DNA of 64,000 bases from an uncultured Bacteroidales bacterium (GCA_905233895.1 CAJOFL010000020.1:1-64000), one strand, 5' to 3'. Shown: positions 20,685 through 31,642, numbered from the stretch's first letter. Numbers and translations are program-made. The notes: generated by a model not told the origin, from the sequence alone.

Positions 20685-21479
20685 ATGAAACAATACCTCG
20701 ACCTACTGCAACATGTGCTTGACCACGGCACAGAGCGCCTTGACCGCACCGGTACAGGCACAATCGGCGTGTTCGGCTACCAGATGCGCTTCCCTCTGAG
20801 CGACGGTTTCCCCGTACTGACCACCAAGAAGTTGCATCTACGCTCAATTATCTATGAACTGCTGTGGTTCCTGCGTGGCGAGACCAACATACAATACCTC
20901 CACGACCACAAAGTGAGCATCTGGGATGAGTGGGCCGACGAGAACGGCGACCTAGGGCCCGTATACGGCAGCCAGTGGCGTTCTTGGCCCGATGGGCGCG
21001 GCGGCACCATTGACCAAATTACCAACGTAGTCAACGAAATAAAGCAAAACCCCTATAGCCGCCGCCTGATGGTGACGGCCTGGAACCCCGCCGAGATACA
21101 GGACATGGCACTTCCTCCTTGCCACTGCCTGTTCCAGTTTTATGTAGATAACGGACGCCTCTCGTGCCAGCTCTACCAGCGGAGCGCCGACATCTTCCTC
21201 GGAGTACCGTTCAATATAGCAAGCTATGCGCTGCTCACGATGATGATGGCGCAGGTGTGCGGACTGGAGCCGGGCGACTTCGTCCATACTTTCGGCGACG
21301 CACATATCTACAAGAACCACCTCGACCAAGTACGCCTCCAGCTCACTCGCGAGCCGCGGCCCCTGCCCACCATGCATATTAACCCCGAAGTGAAAGATAT
21401 CTTTGGCTTCGATTATGAAGACTTCACCCTCGAAGGCTACAATCCGCATCCGCACATAAAAGGAGAAGTTAGCGTATGA
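20685..21479 (+). CDS. thyA: Thymidylate synthase
   Basis: [36 protein letters not shown]...[12 protein letters not shown]...[25 protein letters not shown]; 264 aa. Confidence 0.95.
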   Translation: MKQYLDLLQHVLDHGTERLDRTGTGTIGVFGYQMRFPLSDGFPVLTTKKLHLRSIIYELLWFLRGETNIQYLHDHKVSIWDEWADENGDLGPVYGSQWRSWPDGRGGTIDQITNVVNEIKQNPYSRRLMVTAWNPAEIQDMALPPCHCLFQFYVDNGRLSCQLYQRSADIFLGVPFNIASYALLTMMMAQVCGLEPGDFVHTFGDAHIYKNHLDQVRLQLTREPRPLPTMHINPEVKDIFGFDYEDFTLEGYNPHPHIKGEVSV

Positions 21480-22483
21480 CACAGACGCAAAAGGCGACAG
21501 CACCAAGAAACAGAACCCTTACGGTAAGTTCCGCAGAGTATGCCACACTGCGGAATAAGTTGGTCACGTTGGAACAACTTCAACGTGAGGGAAAGTTTAT
21601 TGGCAAAACCATCAATGCCAACATTATGGATGTGCTGCCCATGCTCCCCGATGCGTTTGCCGACCTTATTATTATCGACCCGCCATATAATCTGTCGAAA
21701 GATTTCAACGGAAACAAGTTTTCCGCAATGAAGGACAGTGACTACACAGATTATCTCCGCCAATGGTTACCTGCAGTAGTGGCCAAACTTAAGTCTACTG
21801 GCACATTGTATCTATGCGGCGACTGGAAATGCACCGCCGCCATGCAGCAAGTGCTGTCGGAACACTTGTATATCATCAACCGTATCACATGGCAACGCGA
21901 GAAAGGACGAGGAGCCATGAGAAACTGGAAAAACAGCATGGAGGATATCTGGTTTGCAGTAAAAGATTCACGACAGTACTACTTTGATGTCGAAGCCGTC
22001 AAGGTCAAACGCCGTGTCGTTGCTCCCTACCGCATTAACGGCAAACCTAAAGACTGGGATGAGACCAATGATGGCAATTACCGAATCACCTACCCGTCGA
22101 ACTTCTGGGACGATATCAGCGTACCATTCTGGTCCATGCCTGAAAACACTGACCACCCCACGCAGAAGCCTGAGAAACTTATAGCAAAGTTAATACTGGC
22201 ATCATCGCGGGAAGGCGATGTAGTCTTCGACCCATTCCTTGGTAGTGGCACAACCAGTGTAGTGGCACGAAAATTGAGCAGAAGGTATTGCGGCGTGGAA
22301 ATTAATGAGGATTATTGCTGCTGGGCGGAGAAACGCCTCCTTATGGCAGATACCGACAAAACAATACAAGGCTTCTCGGACGGCGTGTTCTGGGAAAGGA
22401 ACAGCTCCACATCGGCAAAAAAGTCACGATTCATCGCCAATCCTCCAGTACAATTCCAACAAACCTCAATGTTCAATGCATAA
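21476..22483 (+). CDS. Site-specific DNA methyltransferase (type II, probably N6-adenine)
   Basis: Catalytic motif IV '[15 protein letters not shown]'; SAM motif I '[28 protein letters not shown]'; '[14 protein letters not shown]'. Confidence 0.9.
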   Translation: MTQTQKATAPRNRTLTVSSAEYATLRNKLVTLEQLQREGKFIGKTINANIMDVLPMLPDAFADLIIIDPPYNLSKDFNGNKFSAMKDSDYTDYLRQWLPAVVAKLKSTGTLYLCGDWKCTAAMQQVLSEHLYIINRITWQREKGRGAMRNWKNSMEDIWFAVKDSRQYYFDVEAVKVKRRVVAPYRINGKPKDWDETNDGNYRITYPSNFWDDISVPFWSMPENTDHPTQKPEKLIAKLILASSREGDVVFDPFLGSGTTSVVARKLSRRYCGVEINEDYCCWAEKRLLMADTDKTIQGFSDGVFWERNSSTSAKKSRFIANPPVQFQQTSMFNA

Positions 22484-23141
22484 CGAAATGACCAACATAT
22501 ACAAAACACTGGAGGCCACTGCTGCAAACGTACTAACCTTACTGCAACGCGAAGGTACGAGGATACTCACCCCCAATGCCGTCAACTCTCCCCGCGCCGT
22601 TGGCGACACTGTGCAAGAGTTCCTGGCTAGCGAGCAAGGCCTCAGCACATGCTTCCCTGAATGGTTCACGGCCGACTTTGAAAGCGGCTTTGCACGTCGC
22701 TCGATGGAAGACATGGCCTTCCAGTCGGGCACCCACTATTTTGCTGTGGACTGCAAGACCCACAACCTCAACACCGATTTCAACATGCCCAATCTCATAT
22801 CGGTGCGAAGACTGGCCAATTTCTATGCAAACGACACTAATACCTTCTGCCTCCTGATTGTAGAATATACCGTGGAGAATGGGCTCATCGAATACCGCAA
22901 CTGCTATTTCAAGCCTATAGAAGCCTTGGACTGGGATTGCTTGACTTTTGGTGCACTTGGCTGGGGGCAAATCCAGATTGCCAATGCCAATATTCTTCAT
23001 TTTATTAATAATATTGACAGAAAGGCTTGGATGATTGAATTATGTGACAGAATAGACGCTTTCTACTGTGAAGAAATCGGGAAAATTGGAACACGTCGCC
23101 AATGGTTCGACAATATAAGGCAATATTGGATTAATAAATAA
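22476..23141 (+). CDS. Putative type II restriction endonuclease (PD-(D/E)XK fold), overlapping the methyltransferase
   Basis: ATG at 22476 or 22488. 'RRSMEDMAFQSGTHYFAVDCKTHNLNTDFNMPNLISVRRLANFY' carries an E/D...D-x-K signature; C-terminal 'GTRRQWFDNIRQYWINK'. Start overlaps the MTase stop. Confidence 0.75.
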   Translation: MHNEMTNIYKTLEATAANVLTLLQREGTRILTPNAVNSPRAVGDTVQEFLASEQGLSTCFPEWFTADFESGFARRSMEDMAFQSGTHYFAVDCKTHNLNTDFNMPNLISVRRLANFYANDTNTFCLLIVEYTVENGLIEYRNCYFKPIEALDWDCLTFGALGWGQIQIANANILHFINNIDRKAWMIELCDRIDAFYCEEIGKIGTRRQWFDNIRQYWINK

Positions 23142-23146
23142 CGAGA

Positions 23147-24238
23147 ATGCAGATAAATAAACATACATGGTGCATCATTATGGCTGGCGGACTGGGGAGC
23201 CGATTCTGGCCTATCAGCCGTACCGACAACCCCAAGCAGTTTATTGATGTGATGGGGGTGGGGCAGTCAATGCTGCAGCTTACCTTCCACCGTTTCGAGA
23301 AGATATGCCCACGGCAGAACATAGTGATTGTCACCGGCGACCAGTATGTAGACAGCGTCCGTGAACAGATTCCTTCTCTCCTGCCCTACCAGGTGCTCGC
23401 CGAGCCGCTGCGTCGAAATACCGCCCCCTGTGTGGCCTACGCCGCTGCAATCATTAGCCAAATTGACCCCGAAGCCACACTCATCGTTTCCCCTTCGGAC
23501 CATGCTATTTTCCACGAGGAGAAGTTTATTGCAGATATACAGCAAGCAGTTCAGACCGTCGCCCTACGCCAATGGATTATCACCCTTGGAGCACAGCCCA
23601 TTCGTCCTGATACAAGCTATGGATATATTCAATTTAACGAGCACCCGTCACTCCCTCGTGCGCTGAATCTCCACAAAGTTGTCACTTTCACCGAGAAGCC
23701 TCCCATCGAAATGGCTCGCCAGTTCATTGCTAGTGGTGAGTTCTATTGGAACTCGGGTATCTTCGTATGGAGTCTGGCGGTGCTACGCAAAGCTTACGAG
23801 ACCTACCTGCCGGCAATTGCTGAGACCTTTTTCTCACTGGGATTCGGCACTTCATGGGAGGACTTGGAAAGGGTATATTCGCAATGCGAGTCAATCTCCA
23901 TCGATAACGGCATCATGGAAAAAGCGGACAATGTTCATGTGCTGACCGCCTCGTTCGGATGGAGTGATGTAGAGACATGGGATTCGCTCTACGACGTATC
24001 ACATCGTGACAAGGACGGCAACGCCATCGTCAGCGGCAATGTGTTCACCTATGACACTCACAACACCCTGGTAGTGATGCCAAACGACAACAGCAAGACG
24101 CTGGTTCTCGAAGGACTTGACGGATATATAGTGGCCGCCAGCGACGACACCCTCATGATTTGCCGCCGTAAAAACGAAGAACTGGTCTTCCGCTTTTCCA
24201 GTGACGTGGAACTGAAAAAACTGATTGATAACAAATAA
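23147..24238 (+). CDS. manC: Mannose-1-phosphate guanylyltransferase
   Basis: '[25 protein letters not shown]', '[15 protein letters not shown]', '[28 protein letters not shown]', '[12 protein letters not shown]'. Confidence 0.9.
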   Translation: MQINKHTWCIIMAGGLGSRFWPISRTDNPKQFIDVMGVGQSMLQLTFHRFEKICPRQNIVIVTGDQYVDSVREQIPSLLPYQVLAEPLRRNTAPCVAYAAAIISQIDPEATLIVSPSDHAIFHEEKFIADIQQAVQTVALRQWIITLGAQPIRPDTSYGYIQFNEHPSLPRALNLHKVVTFTEKPPIEMARQFIASGEFYWNSGIFVWSLAVLRKAYETYLPAIAETFFSLGFGTSWEDLERVYSQCESISIDNGIMEKADNVHVLTASFGWSDVETWDSLYDVSHRDKDGNAIVSGNVFTYDTHNTLVVMPNDNSKTLVLEGLDGYIVAASDDTLMICRRKNEELVFRFSSDVELKKLIDNK

Positions 24239-24252
24239 AACAATATACACCA

Positions 24253-25656
24253 ATGAAACGCTACGAGATTAAGTATCTACTGAAAGAAGATGTGAGCGCC
24301 CTGATGGGCACCACGATATGTGTAAAAGGCTGGGTGCGCACCAAGCGCGGCAACAAGAATGTCGCCTTCCTGGCGGTGAACGACGGCTCTATTATCCACA
24401 ATATCCAAGTCGTCGCTGACCCCGCCAAGTTCGATGAGGAGCTGAAACGTATCACAACCGGTGCCTGCATCGGTGTGGAGGGTAAGCTCGTCGAGAGCCA
24501 GGGCTCTGGCCAAGCCGTCGAGGTGCAGGCCGAGAGCATCATTGTATACGGCGAAGCCGACCCCAACACATACCCACTCCAGAAGAAGGGTCACTCGATG
24601 GAGTTCCTGCGCGAGATAGGACACCTGCGCCTGCGCACCAACACCTTTGGTGCCGTCATGCGTCTGCGCCACAATATGGCTATGGCCATCCACACCTTCT
24701 TCCACGAGCGCGGCTTCTTCTACTTCCACACGCCCCTCATCACCGCCAGCGACTGCGAGGGCGCCGGCGAGATGTTCCATGTCAGCACGTTAGACCCCGA
24801 AAACCCGCCCCGCAAGGAGGATGGAACCATCGACTGGGAGCAGGACTTCTTCGGCAAGTTCACCGCCCTCACCGTCAGCGGACAGCTCGAAGGTGAGCTC
24901 GGTGCCACTTCACTTGGTAAGATATACACCTTCGGCCCCACTTTCCGTGCCGAGAACAGCAACACGCCGCGCCATTTAGCAGAATTCTGGATGATTGAGC
25001 CCGAGATGGCCTTCTATCAACTCGACGAACTCACCGCCCTCGAGGAGGAGTTCATCAAGTACTGTGTCCGCTGGGCCCTCGACCACTGCATGGACGACCT
25101 CGAGTTCCTCAACAAGATGATTGACAACGGCCTCATTGAGCGCCTGAGGAGCGTCATCGACACCGACTTCGTGCGCCTGCCCTACACTGAGGGTATCAAA
25201 ATACTAGAAGAGGCCGTCGCCAAGGGCCACAAGTTCGAGTTCCCCGTCAGCTGGGGCGTCGACCTGGCCTCGGAGCACGAGCGCTACCTGGTGGAGCAGC
25301 ACTTCAAGAAGCCCGTCATCATGATTGACTACCCGAAGGAGATCAAGGCCTTCTATATGAAGCAAAACGACGACGGCAAGACCGTGCAGGGTACCGACGT
25401 GCTCTTCCCGCAGATTGGCGAAATTATCGGTGGTTCGGTCCGCGAGGAGAACTACGACAAGCTGATGACCCGCATCAACGAGCTGAACATCCCGATGAAG
25501 GATATGTGGTGGTACCTCGACACGCGCCGCTACGGCAGCTGCCCGCACGCCGGCTTCGGCCTCGGCTTTGAGCGCCTGATGCTCTTCGTCACCGGCATGG
25601 CCAACATCCGCGACGTCATACCCTTCCCCCGCACCCCCAAGACCGCCGAGTTCTAA
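24253..25656 (+). CDS. asnS: Asparaginyl-tRNA synthetase
   Basis: Class II aaRS: '[23 protein letters not shown]', '[18 protein letters not shown]', '[28 protein letters not shown]', '[27 protein letters not shown]'. Confidence 0.95.
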   Translation: MKRYEIKYLLKEDVSALMGTTICVKGWVRTKRGNKNVAFLAVNDGSIIHNIQVVADPAKFDEELKRITTGACIGVEGKLVESQGSGQAVEVQAESIIVYGEADPNTYPLQKKGHSMEFLREIGHLRLRTNTFGAVMRLRHNMAMAIHTFFHERGFFYFHTPLITASDCEGAGEMFHVSTLDPENPPRKEDGTIDWEQDFFGKFTALTVSGQLEGELGATSLGKIYTFGPTFRAENSNTPRHLAEFWMIEPEMAFYQLDELTALEEEFIKYCVRWALDHCMDDLEFLNKMIDNGLIERLRSVIDTDFVRLPYTEGIKILEEAVAKGHKFEFPVSWGVDLASEHERYLVEQHFKKPVIMIDYPKEIKAFYMKQNDDGKTVQGTDVLFPQIGEIIGGSVREENYDKLMTRINELNIPMKDMWWYLDTRRYGSCPHAGFGLGFERLMLFVTGMANIRDVIPFPRTPKTAEF

Positions 25657-25701
25657 AAACACTCCTTGGTAAAAATATTTCATCATATCATAATTAATTC
25701 G

Positions 25702-25709
25702 TATTTTTG
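25702..25709 (+). promoter_or_regulatory. Bacteroidota-type -7 box TATTTTTG
   Basis: 'ttcgtatttttgcactt' upstream of the rubrerythrin start at 25756. Confidence 0.55.
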
Positions 25710-25755
25710 CACTTGATTTGAAAACAGAATATTAATCCTAAAAACAAAGACAATT

Positions 25756-26295
25756 ATGAGCAAAAAATTCATCTGCCCCGTGTGCGGCTACGTCTATGAA
25801 GGCGACGAGATGCCCGAGAAATGCCCCATTTGCGGCAAACCCATGCAGGAAGTGAAGGAAGACATCAAGACCTGGGCTGCCGAGCATATCGTCGGCGTGG
25901 CCAAGGATGCCCCCGAAGATATCAAGATGGACCTCCGTGCCAATTTTGAAGGCGAGTGCAAGGAGGTGGGTATGTACCTAGCCATGGCCCGTGTAGCTCA
26001 CCGCGAAGGCTATCCCGAGGTGGGTCTCTACTGGGAGAAGGCCGCCTTTGAGGAGGCCGAACACGCCGCCAAGTTTGCCGAACTGCTGGGCGAAGTCCTG
26101 ACAGACAGCACCAAGGAGAACCTCAAGATGCGCGTCGATGCCGAGTACGGTGCCACCGCCGGCAAGACCGACCTTGCCAAGCGTGCCAAGGCCCTTAACC
26201 TCGACGCCATCCACGACACTGTCCACGAAATGGCACGCGATGAGGCCCGCCACGGCAAAGCCCTCGAAGGTCTGCTGAACCGCTACTTTAAATAA
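25756..26295 (+). CDS. Reverse rubrerythrin (N-terminal rubredoxin domain plus diiron ferritin-like domain)
   Basis: '[24 protein letters not shown]' at the N-terminus, followed by ferritin-like '[14 protein letters not shown]' and '[17 protein letters not shown]'. Confidence 0.9.
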   Translation: MSKKFICPVCGYVYEGDEMPEKCPICGKPMQEVKEDIKTWAAEHIVGVAKDAPEDIKMDLRANFEGECKEVGMYLAMARVAHREGYPEVGLYWEKAAFEEAEHAAKFAELLGEVLTDSTKENLKMRVDAEYGATAGKTDLAKRAKALNLDAIHDTVHEMARDEARHGKALEGLLNRYFK

Positions 26296-26305
26296 GCTGT
26301 AAGCT

Positions 26306-27427
26306 GTGAGTTTCCGCACCACCATATCCTATGTGCTTTGGCCACTGACCATGTGGTATGCCGTAGGCGTGGCGGTGCGGAACTTCTTTTATTCCATGGG
26401 GTTGCGCAAGCAGGAGGCTCCACACATCACTACCATCGGGGTTGGAAACCTCTGCACAGGCGGGAGCGGCAAGACTCCCCACGTGGAGTACCTGCTGCGA
26501 TTGCTGGCCAATCGTTACCCTACGGCCATGCTCAGCCGTGGCTACAAGCGCAAGAGCAAGGGCTATGTGATAGACAACGGCAGCCACGATGTATCCCTTC
26601 TGGGCGATGAACCCGCTATGATTGCCGCCAAGTTCCCGCAGGTGCGGGTGGCGGTGTGCGAGAACCGTGTGGAAGGAGTGAAGCGGCTGATGGAGGTACC
26701 GGAGATACCGGAGGATTCAGAAGAATCTGATGGTTCAGACCATCCTGAAGCCACCCAGTTAGTCATCCTCGACGATGTCTATCAGCACCGCAGCATCAAA
26801 CCTAACATAAACATACTTCTCACCGAGTTCCGCCATCCTTATTTCCGCGACCGCATACTGCCCTATGGCAACCTGCGCGAGTTCCGCAGCGGCCGTAACC
26901 GCGCCAGCATTGTCATCGTCACTAAGTGCCCGGCCAACCTCAACCCAGTGGACCGCCACAATATCATTGCCGACCTACGGTTGCAGAACTACCAGAAGGT
27001 GTTCTTCTCCTACTTCAAATACGGCGACCTCCGTACCTTGGACGGAAAGAATGCAGACATTGACCTACGCAAACTGGACGGGGTGCTGGCCATTACAGGG
27101 ATTGCACACCCCGAGCAGATGATAGAGGAACTTCACCGCAGCTGTAAGGTGCAGCACCTAGCTTTCGCCGACCACCACAACTATACTAAGCGCGACATGG
27201 CTCGCATACGCGAGACTTTCGACGCCATCCGCGGCGAACGCAAGATTATAGTCACCACCGAAAAGGATGCCATACGCCTGCGCGACATAGTCGACGAACT
27301 GCCGATTTACATGCTGCCCATCGAGGTGGCTTTCCACAAAGAAAAAGACCTGGATTTCGACCAGGTCATTGATTCCTCCGTCAAAGAGAATATCTCGTTC
27401 CTCAGCAAACTCAGCATCTGGAGCTGA
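26306..27427 (+). CDS. lpxK: Tetraacyldisaccharide 4'-kinase
   Basis: 'TIGVGNLCTGGSGKTPHVEYLLRLL', 'AMLSRGYKRKSKGY', 'LLGDEPAMIAAKFP', 'VILDDVYQHRSIKP'. Confidence 0.92.
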   Translation: MSFRTTISYVLWPLTMWYAVGVAVRNFFYSMGLRKQEAPHITTIGVGNLCTGGSGKTPHVEYLLRLLANRYPTAMLSRGYKRKSKGYVIDNGSHDVSLLGDEPAMIAAKFPQVRVAVCENRVEGVKRLMEVPEIPEDSEESDGSDHPEATQLVILDDVYQHRSIKPNINILLTEFRHPYFRDRILPYGNLREFRSGRNRASIVIVTKCPANLNPVDRHNIIADLRLQNYQKVFFSYFKYGDLRTLDGKNADIDLRKLDGVLAITGIAHPEQMIEELHRSCKVQHLAFADHHNYTKRDMARIRETFDAIRGERKIIVTTEKDAIRLRDIVDELPIYMLPIEVAFHKEKDLDFDQVIDSSVKENISFLSKLSIWS

Positions 27428-27428
27428 A

Positions 27429-28385
27429 CTATTTCTTTATATAGCTGAGGAAGTCCAAATCAATACTTAGCGATATGAAGGGCTTCATGAGCCAAGCTTT
27501 GGCTGTGACGTCGTCAATGCTTTCGCCGTAGATAAGGGGAGTCGAAGTGTCGCGGCCTTCGGCCAATATCTGGTATTCGGCCACGTTGAATCCGGCAGTG
27601 AGGTAGAAGAAGTCCACGAAGCGGAAGCTTGTGCCGACATAGAAGTTCTTGAAGAGGTTGCTGCCACCGAAGCCCACATATAGGCCGAGGTCATAGGCGA
27701 AATCCTGGTCGAACTTGGGTATCTCGCCAGTCTTGAGCTCATGGGGCTTGTTGAAGAATCTGGTCATATCCCAAAGCATGACCGATGCGCCAGTGACGTA
27801 GTCGAACTCAATGTTGCCGGCATTACGGTTGGCGATGCGGCGTGCGCCGTTGGCGTCGAGACGGATTTCCCAAGCGGGAGTGCGGAAGAAGCGCATGGCA
27901 ACACCCTGAATGGGGCGAACCTTCTTCTTGCGGTTGGTGGCGGCAGCTACCTTTTCCTCGGCAGCTTTGGCCCGCTCGGCCAAATATTTGTTGGCCTCCT
28001 CCTTGCGAACAGCCTCAATCTCGGCGACGCGTACTATGGAGCGCAACGAGTCGACCATGTGGATGTAGTAGTTGCGCTCGGCCTCCAGTTTTTCCTTGTC
28101 CACGCCGTTGGCCGAGAGGATTTCACGATAGAATTTCTCCTTCTCGCGCAAAGCGCTGAGGGCAGCGGTGTCGGCGACACGTTTGACGATAGTATCGGTA
28201 CGTAGGATATAGACCGAGTCGACGCGCAGTAGTGTCACCGTGTCGGTGTGGAGTAGGTAGATGGTGTCGCGCTGCGGTTCCCAAGCGCCCACTCCCTCAT
28301 CGGTGAGAGTGTCAGACACTACGGGAATCTGCGCCCGTAGCCCGAACGGCAGCAGAATCAACAGTATTATCAGCAGGCGTTTCAT
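27429..28385 (-). CDS. Hypothetical envelope protein (signal peptide, coiled coil, C-terminal barrel-like region)
   Basis: [21 protein letters not shown] signal peptide; coiled coil '[29 protein letters not shown]'; ATGA-type overlap with hisS. Confidence 0.55.
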   Translation of the reverse strand: MKRLLIILLILLPFGLRAQIPVVSDTLTDEGVGAWEPQRDTIYLLHTDTVTLLRVDSVYILRTDTIVKRVADTAALSALREKEKFYREILSANGVDKEKLEAERNYYIHMVDSLRSIVRVAEIEAVRKEEANKYLAERAKAAEEKVAAATNRKKKVRPIQGVAMRFFRTPAWEIRLDANGARRIANRNAGNIEFDYVTGASVMLWDMTRFFNKPHELKTGEIPKFDQDFAYDLGLYVGFGGSNLFKNFYVGTSFRFVDFFYLTAGFNVAEYQILAEGRDTSTPLIYGESIDDVTAKAWLMKPFISLSIDLDFLSYIKK

Positions 28386-29734
28386 CTGAGTTTCTCTATC
28401 AATTGGGCAATGGTGAGTGTCTCCTGCGAGCCGGTGGCCATGTCCTTGAGGGTGACTGTACCGTCGCGCATCTCGCTTTCGCCAACGAAAGCCACAAATG
28501 GCACGGCACGGCGGTTGGCGTAATCCATCTGCTTCTTCATTTTAGCGGCGTCGGGGTAGACGAGGGTGGCGATGCTCTGGGCGCGGAGGCGAGCAGCTAT
28601 GGCGACGCAGGCGGCTTGCTCGGCGGGGCCGAAGTTGATGAACATCACGCGGGCGGAATGGGCCAAATCAGCCGGGAAGCGGTCAAGTTCTGTGAGCACG
28701 TCGTAGATGCGGTCGGCACCGAAGCTGATGCCCACGCCGCTGACATCAGGCATGCCGAAGATACCGGTGAGGTTGTCGTAGCGGCCACCGCCACAGATGG
28801 AACCTATCTGCACGTCGAGGGCCTTGACCTCGAAGATGGCTCCAGTGTAGTAGTTGAGTCCGCGGGCAAGGGTGAGGTCGAGCTCGACGCGGTTGGAGAT
28901 GCCGGCGGCAGCTATGAGCGAGAAGAGTTCGTTGAGCTCGGCAGCGCCTTTCTTGCCCACCTCGACATTGGCGAACATGCCGTCAAGTGCAGCGAGTTTG
29001 GTTCCAGTGTCACCGCTTAGGGCAAAGACCGGCCCAAGGGCCTGTATCTGTACGTCAGTGAGTCCGCGCTCGGATAATTCAGCGCAAACACCGTCGAGGC
29101 CTATCTTGTCCAGTTTGTCTATGGCCACGGTGATATCAACAATCTTTTCTGGTGCACCAATCATCTCGGCGATGCCGGCAAGCACCTTGCGGTTGTTAAT
29201 TTTGACGCATACGTTGATGCCCAGTTTTGTGAACACCATATCGATCATCTGCACCAGTTCCAATTCGTTGAGGAGCGAGGTGGAGCCAATCATGTCGGCA
29301 TCGCACTGGTAGAACTCGCGGTAGCGGCCTTTCTGTGGGCGGTCGGCGCGCCATACGGGCTGCAGCTGATAGCGACGGAAGGGGAAGGCGAGCTGGTCGC
29401 GGTGCTGGACGACGAAGCGGGCGAAGGGCACGGTGAGGTCATAGCGCAGGCCGCGGTCGCAAATCTGCGGCGCCACCTTATGATAGTCCTGATGGAAGTC
29501 GACTCCTTCCATGAAGTCACCCGAGTTGAGCACCTTGAAGAGCAGCTTGTCGCCCTCCTCGCCGTACTTGCCCATTAGGGTCGAGAGGTTTTCAAGCGAC
29601 GGGGTCTCGATGGGTTCAAAGGCAAAGGCGCGGAAAACCGAGCGGATAGTGTCGAAAATATAGTTGCGGCGCGCCATCTCGAGCGGCAGGAAATCGCGCG
29701 TTCCCTTGGGTATTGAGCATTTTACGTTTGCCAT
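28382..29734 (-). CDS. hisS: Histidyl-tRNA synthetase
   Basis: '[21 protein letters not shown]', '[15 protein letters not shown]', '[25 protein letters not shown]', '[13 protein letters not shown]', '[13 protein letters not shown]'. Confidence 0.94.
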   Translation of the reverse strand: MANVKCSIPKGTRDFLPLEMARRNYIFDTIRSVFRAFAFEPIETPSLENLSTLMGKYGEEGDKLLFKVLNSGDFMEGVDFHQDYHKVAPQICDRGLRYDLTVPFARFVVQHRDQLAFPFRRYQLQPVWRADRPQKGRYREFYQCDADMIGSTSLLNELELVQMIDMVFTKLGINVCVKINNRKVLAGIAEMIGAPEKIVDITVAIDKLDKIGLDGVCAELSERGLTDVQIQALGPVFALSGDTGTKLAALDGMFANVEVGKKGAAELNELFSLIAAAGISNRVELDLTLARGLNYYTGAIFEVKALDVQIGSICGGGRYDNLTGIFGMPDVSGVGISFGADRIYDVLTELDRFPADLAHSARVMFINFGPAEQAACVAIAARLRAQSIATLVYPDAAKMKKQMDYANRRAVPFVAFVGESEMRDGTVTLKDMATGSQETLTIAQLIEKLR

Positions 29735-29754
29735 AGCGGTCAGTTTTGAGGGTG

Positions 29755-29762
29755 CAAATATA
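29755..29762 (-). promoter_or_regulatory. Bacteroidota-type -7 box TATATTTG (upstream of hisS, minus strand)
   Basis: Plus strand reads 'gtgCAAATATAct', reverse complement TATATTTGcac; it abuts the stop codon of the upstream peptidase ORF. Confidence 0.5.
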
Positions 29763-30539
29763 CTACTTTTTGCGGATATGACGTAAAAAAACTTCCGTGG
29801 CGAGCCACCCGAGGCTCACACCGATGAGGTTGGCCACCATGTCGTTGATGTCGAATCCGCGGTAAGGGAGGAGCCACTGCCCGCCTTCAGTCACAAGACC
29901 AATGAGGCATGAAAGGAGCCAAAGCAGACACCAGCGGCGGCGTGGCGCAAGATCCATCAGGAAGAGCGGCATAGGCAGGAACACGGAGGCGTGGAGCAGG
30001 TGGTCGAGCCGAAGGCCGAAGATATAGTTGTCAAGCGGCACTCCGAGACCGTTGAGCGGGGCCCACATGAGGACTGCCAGCGCGGCGAAATACCACGGCC
30101 GGAGTTGTTTGCGTCCTTTCTGGCCGAGGAAGCGTATGGCGGTGTTGCGCATGCGCTTGCGGCGCAGCGAGCGGCGCGAGAGGCGTTCCCAGTGCGGATC
30201 GCCAACTGTGAAGGCACGGCCGTCACGGTCGTGGGCAGCCACCAGACGCGCCACAATGTCGGTGCGGTATACCTGCTCGGTACTGTAGCAGTTGTCGCCC
30301 TGGATGATGTAGCGGTCTCCCTCGATGGCAATAACGCGGTGTAGCAGATGAAGTCCGGCGTAGCGGAAGAGAACTACGTCGCCCACCTGCGGGTCGGCCT
30401 CGAGTGGCGCCAGCGTCACGCGGTCGCCGTCGGCTAGGGTGGGTTGCATGCTGGTGCCGCGAAGCACGATGGTCACCGGCCCACCCTCGCGCAACCGTTC
30501 CTCAACGGCGGCGAAGAATATGTGATTCTCAACTTCCAT
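29763..30539 (-). CDS. S24/S26-type (SipW/Sec11-like Ser/His) peptidase domain fused to a C-terminal VanZ-like membrane domain
   Basis: N-terminal '[59 protein letters not shown]' (Ser at GTSM, His at LLHRVI, GDN box); C-terminal TM region '[69 protein letters not shown]' (VanZ-like). Confidence 0.75.
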   Translation of the reverse strand: MEVENHIFFAAVEERLREGGPVTIVLRGTSMQPTLADGDRVTLAPLEADPQVGDVVLFRYAGLHLLHRVIAIEGDRYIIQGDNCYSTEQVYRTDIVARLVAAHDRDGRAFTVGDPHWERLSRRSLRRKRMRNTAIRFLGQKGRKQLRPWYFAALAVLMWAPLNGLGVPLDNYIFGLRLDHLLHASVFLPMPLFLMDLAPRRRWCLLWLLSCLIGLVTEGGQWLLPYRGFDINDMVANLIGVSLGWLATEVFLRHIRKK

Positions 30540-31377
30540 AAATGGTTCTATGACTCAAGCAGGCCGCGTCGGCGTCGGGAAGGCAGCCGAGAAGGTAGGC
30601 GGGGGTGTGTTTTATCACTGCCGAGACGAAGCGCACCGTCATGTCGAGGCAGCGCTCATCGTGGGCCATTGCCGGCGGGCAGGAGGGCTGCAGCGCGGCG
30701 AAGGCCTCGATGGTGGCAAGTCGCCGTATGTTATTTTCAGGCCGTTGCTCTAGTCGCAGGAGTGCGGCCACGGGGTAGTGCTCCTGGCGGTAACAGTGAG
30801 TCTTGCCGCTCCAGGGCGAGCCATAGACCACGGCCGGGCCATCCTTGGCGGCGGCCAGTATAGGGCTGTCATCGTTGAGGAGATAGGTGCCAGGGATATT
30901 CTCGAGCCAGAGGCGGGTGTGGGTGCTTTTGCCGGTACCGCTCTCAACAGCACGGCCGTCGCAGACCACCACTGACGAATGCACCGGCATCCGTCCACGA
31001 CCGGCTCCAATCATGCAGTAGGCCAGCCAAAGGGCGAAGCGCAACTTGCCGTCGCTGTCCATGGTAGTTACAGCGGCTCCTAAAGGTTGGCGCGGGTCAA
31101 AACGCACCTCCTCCGATGAACTGAAGCGGTAGTGGTAGATTCCATCGGCATCCACGCCGAAGTAGCACTCGACATTGCCATCAAGAATCTTAAAGCGATG
31201 TAGTTCACACAGTTGAGACATCTGTAGGCAGGAATCTAGAGCAATGACGATGTCTGGATTATTTTCTCCGCACAAGGCGAACGCCGTCATGCCTGGTAGA
31301 GCCATTGCCCGCCCAACCGAGTCGCCGCCCGTGAGGGCCAATGCAAGTCCGCCAATTGCCAACTGCGCGCTACTCAT
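30529..31377 (-). CDS. HPr kinase/phosphorylase-related P-loop protein (serine-kinase-like)
   Basis: 'VHSSVVVCDGRAVESGTGKSTHTRLWLENIPGTYLLNDDSPILAAA...VVYGSPWSGKTHCYRQ': HPrK-like HS/P-loop/DD arrangement. Confidence 0.7.
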   Translation of the reverse strand: MSSAQLAIGGLALALTGGDSVGRAMALPGMTAFALCGENNPDIVIALDSCLQMSQLCELHRFKILDGNVECYFGVDADGIYHYRFSSSEEVRFDPRQPLGAAVTTMDSDGKLRFALWLAYCMIGAGRGRMPVHSSVVVCDGRAVESGTGKSTHTRLWLENIPGTYLLNDDSPILAAAKDGPAVVYGSPWSGKTHCYRQEHYPVAALLRLEQRPENNIRRLATIEAFAALQPSCPPAMAHDERCLDMTVRFVSAVIKHTPAYLLGCLPDADAACLSHRTIYGS

Positions 31378-31642
31378 CTATAATCATATCATTTTGGCGC
31401 ATCTCACGCACCCATTTTTCGGCGTCGAGCCGCGCGGTGGTCTCGTCCACCTCGTACTCGTCGGTAAGTACACGCACGGCGTCATCCACGCCGAACTCAC
31501 GGCCGCGCAGTTGGTTGTAGAGCAGCAACGAGCTCTCGTTCAGCGCAATGACAGTGGTCATATCCGTTCCGTTCACGCCGACACGCATCACGATATGCTC
31601 GCCGGCCACCTCGCGGACCTTCATCTTGGGGTTGATTCTCAT
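31370..31642 (-). CDS. PqqD-like / RiPP recognition element (RRE) family protein
   Basis: 90 aa 'MRINPKMKVREVAGEHIVMRVGVNGTDMTTVIALNESSLLLYNQLRGREFGVDDAVRVLTDEYEVDETTARLDAEKWVREMRQNDMIIDE'; PqqD winged-helix pattern (beta strands, 'ALNESSLLLYNQL', 'LTDEYEVDETTARLDAEKWVREM'). Confidence 0.75.
   Translation of the reverse strand: MRINPKMKVREVAGEHIVMRVGVNGTDMTTVIALNESSLLLYNQLRGREFGVDDAVRVLTDEYEVDETTARLDAEKWVREMRQNDMIIDE

Noticed and set aside
21476-23141. Mobile element or prophage carrying the R-M genes
   Set aside because: No integrase, transposase, terminal repeats or tRNA junction found around it; only the gene-overlap junctions are visible.
24277-24780. Minus-strand ORF within asnS, and similar long antisense ORFs elsewhere (e.g. 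16690-17169, 43520 region)
   Set aside because: High-GC third-position shadow ORFs opposite confident CDSs.
29763-31642. Complete lasso-peptide biosynthetic cluster
   Set aside because: RRE and HPrK-like genes are present, but no transglutaminase-like B2 protease, asparagine-synthetase-like cyclase or precursor is nearby; only an RRE/kinase/S26 module can be supported.
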